A DNA stretch of 64,000 bases, from contig CAIIXF020000011.1 of the NCBI GenBank assembly GCA_903813345.2, forward strand, positions 11,998,842-12,062,841, read 5' to 3'. This document shows positions 57,501 through 64,000 of the stretch, piece by piece. This DNA is from Owenia fusiformis (lineage: Eukaryota; Annelida; Polychaeta; Sabellida; Oweniidae). The position numbers were made by a program, and so were the translations under genes. The notes under the pieces are model-generated. The model ran no database searches. It was not told the DNA's origin and saw nothing but the letters and a program-made list of their open reading frames with translations. The number at the start of each line of letters is the position of its first letter. The stretch's first letter is position 1.

Positions 57501-60500
57501 TCCTGTTTGGTGTAAATTTCGAATAACTTCTCCAAGACCTTAAGCTTATCTTTATATCTATATCTATAAGACTATCTTTTGTAGAATCTGTATGTTACTG
57601 GGGAACACATGTGCCAGAGGCAAGACTACCTCGCGAGCAGAGCGAGGCACGATGATTGATTCTTAGTTTTATAACAGGGTCTTAGTTTTATAACGTGGGG
57701 GGTCTTAGTTTTATAACAGGGTCTTAGTTTTATTACGTAGGGGATCTTAGTTTTATAACAGGGTCTTAGTTTTATTACGTAGGGGATCTTAGTTTTATAA
57801 CAGGGTCTTAGTTTTATTACGTGGGGGTCTTAGTTTTATAACAGGGTCTTAGTTTTATTACGTGGGGGGTCTTAGTTTTATTATGTGGGGGTCTTAGTTT
57901 TATTACGTGGGGTCTTAGTTTTATTACGTGGGGGGGTCTTAGTTTTATAACAGGGTCTAAGTTTTATTACGTGGGGGGTCTTAGTTTTATAACAGGGTCT
58001 TAGTTTTATAACGTGGGGGGTCTTAGTTTTATAACAGGGTCTTAGTTTTATAACGTGGGGGGTCTTAGTTTTATAACAGGGTCTTAGTTTTATAACGTGG
58101 GGGGTCTTAGTTTTATAACAGGGTCTTAGTTTTATAACGTGGGGGGTCTTAGTTTTATAACAGGGTCTTAGTTTTATTACGTGGGGGGTCTTAGTTTTAT
58201 AACGTGGGGGGTCTTAGTTTTATAACAGGGTCTTAGTTTTATTACGTGGGGGGTCTTAGTTTTATAACAGGGTCTTAGTTTTATAACGTGGGGGGTCTTA
58301 GTTTTATAACAGGGTCTTAGTTTTATAACGTGGGGGGTCTTAGTTTTATAACAGGGTCTTAGTTTTATAACGTGGGGGGTCTTAGTTTTATAACGTTGGG
58401 GGTCTTAGTTTTATAACAGGGTCTTAGTTTTATAATGTGGGGGGTCTTAGTTTTATAACAGGGTCTTAGTTTTATTACGTGGGGGTCTTAATTTTATAAC
58501 AGGGTCTTAGTTTTATAACGTGGTGGGTCTTAGTTTTATAACAGGGTCTTAGTTTTATAACGTGGGGGGTCTTAGTTTTATAACAGGGTCTTAGTTTTAT
58601 TACGTGGGGGGTCTTAGTTTTGTAGGTCTTAGGTCTTAGTTTTGTAGACACCCTAGATGTGGGTCCCATTTTGAAGAAAAAACACTAGATATGAGTCCCA
58701 TTTTGATGAAAAAGCCCTAGAACTGGGTCTACTCTTTGAAAAATCCTAAAAATGTATGGGTACTGTTTTTGAAAAAATCGGCGGAAGTGGGTCTCGTTTT
58801 TTAAAAATTAATTGGGTAGGTATTTTGAGTCTCACCAGCACCCCCCCTCCCCCTCCGGCCAAGGGGGAGCTTTTTGACAATGTTGGGTAAAAATCATTCC
58901 AATTTGCTCAAAATGGTGAAAAACTGCATGTGTTTGAGAATTTCTGGCCGTGGGGGGTAAGTAGACTATCTTCTTGTTCACCAAAGTGTCGCTCCAGTAA
59001 AAAGAAAAAATCTTCAAAAAATCATAGAGCTCGAATCAAATTTAATTTACCATCATACTTAGTAATTGGTTAAACAGACAAATTTTAATAGATACAGATG
59101 GAATGCCTTCTCCTTGCAGCCGTAGAAATATTATATACATGATCGATCAACATTCCCGCATCGATTGGAGACTATAAAGATTATCATTCTCTTTTTTACT
59201 GTAGCGACACCATGACTTCCAGTGTATTTGCGTTTAATAATTTAAACAAATCAAATTACTGGATTTAATACGCATTTAATACGCATGCGCAAAAAACAGA
59301 ACCAACTAGATAACGGCAACTCCGCGGAGTAGCAAATCCCAACGAACAAAATATCAATTACCGAATTCCAATCAATTATACTCATTACTTTGGTTAAAAT
59401 TGAAAGAATTAGATTTTAGAATTGCGAATTCCTGCAAAGCAGCCATTTTGAATTTTCTGAGGTACAAATCTTAAAATAATACCATAATTGTGATCTACTC
59501 CAAAATTCCTCCAATTTGAGTATAATATAGCCATACTTTGAAGGGATCAAAAAAGTATTGCGAAATCATACATTAGACGGCCATTTTGAATTTTACGAGG
59601 CTCGAATCAGAAAAAAGATACAATATTTGCAATCTACTCTTAATTGCCTTTCATTTGAGTATAATAAAGCTATACTTCAGAAAGATCTAAAGATTAGCGA
59701 AAATTTCTGTTTTCCTGTCCCCCCATACATGGCCCCTGGGGGTCAGAATGAAAAACAAGGAATACATTTGAAAAAGATAAATGTTGTGAATATACTACCA
59801 AAATTTCAAACAATAATATTAATTACTTTGGTTTAGAATGAAAAATTTATGATTTTTGCGAAAAAGTCCCGTCATTTTTTAAGCGGCGGCCATCTTGAAA
59901 AAAATTTTTTAGCGTAAAACTATTCACCAATATACATCTTTCCACTAAATATGAAGAAAATCTGTCAACTAGTATTTGAGTTATCTTCCGGACAGACAGA
60001 CGGACTGACTGACTGACTGACTGACTGACGGACTGACGGACGGACAGACGGACGGAGGGCTTCACTATATCCCTACCGAACTTCGTTCGTTGGGATAAAA
60101 ATAGACTGGCGCAGACCCCCCCCCAATGCCCTTGTGCAATTCTTTATACTCTTCAACAGAGGAGGCCAAGAAACGATCGATGGAAATCATGTGCTTGAAT
60201 TCAAGAACTGTTTTCATTTCTCCTGGGACACATCGTTTACTAACTGCATGCATTAAACTGAGTATAAAACGTCAATAAGTCAAAGGTGCAGGTCGAAGGG
60301 TTTTTATAACTTTCTTTTTGGCCCGCTTTTTGGACACCCTGTACGTCGAAGGTGAAGGTCGAAGGTGCAGGTCAAAGGGTTTTTATAACATTCCTATTAA
60401 TAGGGTGCAGACAGATATTCAAAAGGGCATAGCACCCAGTTGGCTCAGTTGCTTAAATGCTAGAGAGATTACTATATACTAGTGTTGTCGCGATTAATCG

Positions 60501-61327
60501 ATACATCGCGATATACATCGCCAAAGCTGATTCTGGCGATGCATCGATGTCTGAAACAAAACATCGATGTTTTTCAAAAAATTAAATTTGCTAAAAATCA
60601 TCCTTTCTTATTTTATTTTGACACAAATCGCTTACCTTTCTCATGTCTTATTTCATTTTCCAATGTTTTCTGATATTCTTTCGCTTTAAAACTGTTTTAG
60701 CTAGTCGAAATGAACCATTAATCTAAAGAAATTTACTTTACTTTCATTTCACCGTTTGTAGAAGTTCTCGGATGTACCAGCGTACTCTTATTAATTTGTT
60801 ATGTTCGGTATTTTAGTGCATTATCGTTCGGTATTTCAGTGCACTTTTCTCGGACTTTTTCTCGATGTACATCGCGATGTGCATCAATGTTTACTACTGA
60901 AAATTGCTGATGCATCGATGTATGATTATGGCACATCGCGACAACACTACTATATACTAGATATAGTAACTCTTTATTTAATGCTTTTAGTTTTTGTATA
61001 CATGTAGTTTATTAGAAATTGCAAAGGTAATGTTCAGCATTTTTGAAATTCTTAAAATATAAGATGAGACTTTTAATTTTCTTAGTTTGACTTAAAAGAC
61101 TTTAATAAAACAACAAATATGCCAGAATCTATGTTTATGATAGGTTTGTGTAAAATTGTGTTCTTGTGTTCGTTCCTTATTAACCCGAAGGCTGTCGTCA
61201 AAAAATAAGATATTTATCCCCAAAACACACTTACATCATTTGATTGCATAGTACTGGATGGTTCTTCTAGTAAGTGGGTATCTTCATTTTCTGCTGTTAC
61301 TCTAACCTCTGGTATGTTTCCAGCCAT
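42504..61327 (-). CDS. CCDC181: CCDC181 ortholog, ciliary/flagellar coiled-coil protein (complete CDS)
   Basis: Exons in transcript order: 61327-61235 (after acceptor TTTCAG and one G), 54917-54248, 48266-48087, 47474-46801, 46068-45908, 42672-42504. All are GT-AG and in phase, giving 648 residues against about 509 in human. Diagnostic matches: KVLIERDGKFELIDADDV (human has a near-identical VERDGKFEL block), the RERTITFKEGLV stretch, AFEAWLKQKQEENRQKRR, CEKSFKMWLRKKNKESRES and the C-terminal QAFQYTDYYGYR. Order: an acidic, repeat-rich N-terminus (residues 32-254) with five or so RPGTSHGGRNDEIPE repeats, an acidic DYSGDEEEEE, then Lys/Glu/Arg coiled coil (about 490-620) with three F/W-x-x-W-L/C-type motifs. 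Family: a microtubule-associated protein of cilia and sperm flagella. The extra length is mostly exon 2. Introns 1 and 2 hold large mobile elements. Confidence 0.92.
42673..45907 (-). other. CCDC181 intron 5
   Basis: 3.2 kb without recognisable genes. 43660-44120 is locally CpG-rich with repeated CCGTACGG and CTACGG words, standing out from the AT-rich surroundings. It may be a decayed element. Nothing else was supported. Confidence 0.45.
48445..51638 (-). mobile_element. Non-autonomous LTR retrotransposon with identical LTRs
   Basis: Direct repeats 48445-49101 and 50982-51638 (about 657 bp) look identical by eye throughout. They begin TGTTGGG and end CCCAACA(C). TATAT flanks both sides (48440-48444 and 51639-51643). 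Minus orientation fits best: a primer-site-like TGGTGAGCAGCGATGGGA (50980-50963) follows the 5' LTR, and GTGGGGAGTAG stands before the 3' LTR. The internal 1.9 kb has no gag-pol or reverse transcriptase, so mobilisation must be in trans. LTR class (BEL or Gypsy) cannot be settled. It lies in CCDC181 intron 2. Confidence 0.88.
50312..50725 (-). CDS. Small single-pass membrane protein ORF inside the LTR element
   Basis: 137 residues from ATG 50725. It has a basic N-terminus (SRRGK), one membrane segment AILGWVAVILILITLIMVHL, then a polar tail with RETLEIQRSEIDR that could form a short helix. No family was recognised. A separate 15-residue ORF, MAPRKYKDKPGREET, begins at 50913 close behind the primer site and may be a leader or gag remnant. 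Read on the element's sense strand, it is the only sizeable ORF in the interior. It could be chance, captured host sequence or an envelope-like remnant; I cannot choose. Confidence 0.4.
   Translation of the reverse strand: MSARGTMMSRRGKILNMQDQRYSASHCLRDFVHTELLRRKQGHCEAILGWVAVILILITLIMVHLFIDVQDPIPVIFDRFSQVLYLCYWSMSMMRQDIHMIRETLEIQRSEIDRIFSFMCGYQRLIETSELYSEITD
51645..53843. mobile_element. 2.2-kb inverted-repeat element with CAGACTTGCCAACCT ends
   Basis: The ends are exact inverse copies of CAGACTTGCCAACCT, with ATATA flanking each side (51640-51644 and 53844-53848). Subterminal regions are arrays of ACGGGAGTTTTTACGGTAGA-like units, on opposite strands at the two ends. The middle has no transposase. 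It includes CCCCCAGAAAATG/TTTCTGGGGGAAGCTTATTT repeats, and a short ORF at 52146 beginning MKLRARKHVNYEEES behind a CpG-containing stretch, perhaps a captured gene fragment. Confidence 0.8.
56567..57149 (+). repeat. Left tandem array of the foldback
   Basis: About 14 copies of ACCCTGTTATAAAACTAAG alternating with ACCCCCCACGTAATAAAACT plus AAG (~42 bp per pair). It begins with GTGTCTACAAAACTAATACC. Confidence 0.92.
57660..58653 (-). repeat. Right tandem array, inverted relative to the left
   Basis: The reverse complement of the left array: CTTAGTTTTATAACAGGGT alternating with CTTAGTTTTATTACGTGGGG, about 24 pairs. The outer edge (TAGTTTTGTAGACAC) mirrors the left array's outer edge. The transcript would form a hairpin of several hundred bp with a ~510-nt loop. 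Confidence 0.92.
60480..60949. mobile_element. 470-bp hAT MITE with exact 8-bp duplication
   Basis: Both ends are TAGTGTTGTCGCGA (inverted), followed by repeated ATCGATACATCG / CATCGCGATGT words. The duplication CTATATAC is exact at 60472-60479 and 60950-60957. No transposase. It is in CCDC181 intron 1. Confidence 0.92.
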
Positions 61328-62388
61328 CCTGAAATACAGATTTAAAATACATTTGGATATTTACAAAATATATTTTTGTATTTATTCATACAAAATATAT
61401 GTGCATTTCAGAATTTTTCCTTCTTTGTAATAATTTACCTCACACTGGAGTATGGTGTTCCAGTAATCAGCCTACCCCTTTTAGTGATCAAGTGACTAAA
61501 TTTAAAGATACATCAAATAAGTATGTGCATCAATATTTTTATCACTGATGAGTTATATACAATGTATTTCAATTCTGACTTCTCTGACCTCATCTGTCAT
61601 ATATAAAGACTAACAGCAGCCCCCCCCCTTCCCCCCTTCCCCCCTCCCCCCTCCCGATGTAAGAGAAGCCAATGCCAGAATGACAACAAGACATAAAAAG
61701 TGTAGTAAAGCCGAGCCTCTTATAATTTTGGGAATTTTAGCCATACTGTTTTTTCAAATATAATATGTCAGATAACCATAAAAATACATGAGGCTACAAA
61801 ATTGTTATTAGACCAACAAAAGCAATCCAAGATAAACATATGCTTTACAGTGTACATCTTAAATATGAATGATTGTTCCATACACATGTACAGGTATATG
61901 GTAATAATGCCATGGTACTTGATGTAGTTTAATTGATGTACAGATAAGGTCAAATCAAGAAGTCAAGGAGAGCCAAGGAGGATTGGTAACAGTTTCCTTC
62001 CCAATTCTCTAGCATTATTCAAAGCGACGGCCAGAGAATGGTTGACAATGACAACATACTTGTAAGCGGCTATAACTTTGTATATGCAATCAAAACAATT
62101 TTGAATCTTGCAACCACATGGATATATCTAACAATCATTTTCTACAAATTTCAGGAAGCATCAACATCGACCACCCTTATACTCTTAATAAGAAGTACAC
62201 ACTCATCGGAGGGCTTGCCCGACCCTCCAGACAAGCCCATGTGGTTCCCAGCTGTACTCACTCACTGACACTGATCCGTGTTTGAAAAATTCAAATTGGA
62301 TTTTCATGCAAATTTCAAGGAGTTGAATGAAAATGTTAGAATTGATTTATAGATTTCTATAAACAACACAGTTATTAATAATCTTACC

Positions 62389-62470
62389 TCGTCTAGAGAG
62401 TTACACATTATTGTCAAATAGCCATTAAATTGCTAATAAAAATGATATTCTACGATTCGTTCGAAAATGG
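62389..62470 (-). other. Possible non-coding first exon of CCDC181
   Basis: The first coding exon opens with an acceptor, so an upstream exon is required. On the minus strand the nearest strong donor is GACGAG|GTAAGATT at 62389/62388. The 5' limit is a guess. Just upstream, GTTGCCATCACAAAC (62487-62473) partly resembles an RFX X-box. Confidence 0.35.
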
Positions 62471-62487
62471 CTGTTTGTGATGGCAAC

Positions 62488-63556
62488 CAACGGAAGTAGA
62501 TAGGCGGGGTTTAGTATGACTGACAGTTCTGCTAAATTCCCGAATGAAAGCCATATGAAACAAACCAATACATCAATAAATTCGAAATTGATTTTTCTCA
62601 AATATTCTTTGAATACGATATGATAATGGAGGCTACGAGTAATCAAGGTATAAGACTACATACGTACGAAACTTTATAAAGAATAAACATGGAGATTTCG
62701 CTAAAATTACGAACAATCAATTTATAGAAGAATGATTTCGTTCGCAGTTTTTTGTTGTGTTGGCTCTGTAGCGATCTGGGTAGCGATAGTGGTTCTACTA
62801 GACCTACATGTACTAGGGTTTCAAAATAAAATTCCCGGACTTTCCTGGCAAAATGAAATCTCCAGATTTAATTTTCATAGCACGGCTTCCCAAAAAGTCT
62901 CAACATCATGACTTTTTCTACCTCAGTTTTGGAGTCTTTATCATGGGCGTTTCCGAGCGGACAGATAAAAAAAAAACGATTGGAGAATGTCACCAATGGA
63001 TGTCATAGACATGCACATTACAGTGATGATTTGGAGTAAACAAATATGGATCTCTTTGCTTTGCAACACTACTGATGAGTTTGGAAGTTTGTTTAACGGC
63101 CTTTGTATAAAAAACCTCCTACCTCATACCCACCTACCCGCGTAGGCCTACGTGGGACATGATACAGTCTTTGAAGGGTTCCATTTTAAAGATCTTAGTT
63201 TATTAAATCTTAGTTTATGATGAATTAATTATAGATGCATTCGAACTGCCCTTGATAGCAAGTTACAGGGGCCCCCACTACATCCCAGCTGGGTTCGCTT
63301 CCTACGGGACATCGACTTGAGCGCACTTTCTTTCAATTTCTTTATCTGGCTTGTTGGACCTCTGCTCGCGGTCGTTAGTCTATTCCCCCGGGGCGCCCTC
63401 GGGTCATTACACATTAAAATGCATCCATATGCCTTTATTTATTGATCTGTCATCTGTCTAGTCATAAAATAAAGCCGGAATTGTAATGTTAATAATTTGA
63501 GCTATTTTGAGATTTAATAATCTTTAAAATTGAACCCTTCAATGACTGTATGTTCC
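62488..63556. other. Upstream region without a supported gene
   Basis: AT-rich sequence with a short GC-richer patch at 63240-63415. That patch carries an ORF I do not believe and a weak Pol III box-B-like AGTTCGAATGC. Nothing firmer was seen. Confidence 0.4.
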
Positions 63557-64000
63557 CAGGCCTGTCAACTGTCCCGCAATTTGCGTATTTGTCACGCATT
63601 TTTGCTGAAGAATTTGAAGTCACGCCAGTTATTTTTGCGTGACAGAAAATGTCACGCAAATACGCATTTTACCTGGTAATTGTCAAGCAAAAATATTTCT
63701 GTAGAAAAAATATAAAAAAGATCGTCTACACAGCAAAAATACGAACGCCGGAAAAAAATGTACGCATTTCGTTCGGACTTTTCACGCGAATTACGTATAT
63801 GTCACGCATTCCATTCGAAAGTTTTCGTACCTACCCCCCCCCCCCCCCCCCCCCCCTCCGTTGACGGATGTTTGAAAACGCGAGCGTAGCGAGCGCGAAA
63901 AATTTGAGGTGTTCAAAATTTGGCAAGATGTAATAAAATTTAAACCAAGGTGTTCAAAATTAGGATCAAGGTGTCCAGATTTGGACCAAGGCGTCCACAT
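63557..64000. mobile_element. Partial repeat element starting CAGGCCTGTCAAC, cut by window end
   Basis: CAGGCCTGTCAACTGTCCCG resembles the end of the 51645 element (CAGACTTGCCAACCT). It is followed by repeated TTTGCGTATTTGTCACGCA words in both directions, a C run at about 63833-63856, then short repeats of AAGGTGTTCAAAATT. The other end is not in the window. Confidence 0.5.

Larger units (their letters stand above)
56198..60398. mobile_element. 4.2-kb foldback composite with inverted outer ends
   Basis: AATAGGGAATGTTATAAAAA followed by CCCTTCGACC at the left recurs inverted at 60345-60398, with CACCTTCGACCTTCACCTTC words in both arms. ACAGGGTGTCCAAAAAGAAA at about 56262 pairs with TTTTTGGACACCCTGT at about 60330-60345. 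Inside are two opposed arrays (56567-57149 and 57660-58653), then ~1.7 kb without a gene and a GACT/GGAC simple repeat at about 59995-60060. It lies in CCDC181 intron 1. Confidence 0.75.

Noticed and set aside
63229-63414. 61-residue basic ORF in a GC-richer patch, with a Pol III box-B-like motif
   Set aside because: No homology was recognised, there is no A box at the right distance, and no fold resembling a tRNA.

Overview
The window is nuclear DNA from an animal. It is AT-rich, has GT-AG introns of 0.1 to 12 kb, and is packed with short terminal-inverted-repeat elements. The short dispersed motifs (for example AGCTCACATGGTGAGC followed by TCCGTC-type runs, and GACGGACGGAC runs ending in 'ATCCCT...GGGATAA') and the divergence of otherwise clear metazoan orthologs suggest a marine invertebrate. 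I favour a lophotrochozoan, probably a mollusc; that placement is inference.

Layout. (1) 325-22924, minus: a REPS1-type gene (RalBP1-associated EH-domain protein), 15 coding exons read here, with the 3' end beyond base 1. (2) 22925-23556: a 632-bp divergent promoter. (3) 23557-31981, plus: a complete 12-exon RBBP4/Caf1-p55 histone chaperone, 424 residues, every exon phase checked. (4) 31982-36997: non-coding, rich in repeats. (5) 37027-38415, plus: an unrecognised 462-residue secreted, probably GPI-anchored protein in one exon, lying between inverted copies of a duplicated segment and followed by a minisatellite. (6) 42504-61327, minus: CCDC181, a cilium/flagellum microtubule-associated coiled-coil protein, 6 coding exons, 648 residues. 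(7) 62389-64000: its upstream region and the start of another repeat.

The most striking structures are repeats that copied splice signals. In REPS1 a ~102-bp unit carrying the 3' part of a coding exon plus its splice donor has expanded to about 55 tandem copies (5871-11455). In the same gene a ~77-bp unit carrying a TACTAAC branch point, a 3' splice site and the first codons of the following exon is repeated about four times (4437-4705).

CCDC181 introns hold a very recent non-autonomous LTR element with apparently identical LTRs and a small membrane-protein ORF (48445-51638). It inserted into the target-site duplication of an older inverted-repeat element (51645-53843). They also hold a 4.2-kb foldback structure whose two arms are opposed tandem arrays (56198-60398). 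Two perfect 8-bp target duplications (20139-20777 and 60480-60949) identify hAT-type MITEs. An element at 25901-26544 has an apparent empty site at about 35.9 kb in a second copy of its host repeat.

The three recognised genes have unrelated jobs (endocytic Ral signalling, chromatin, cilia). Only REPS1 and RBBP4 share a regulatory region.
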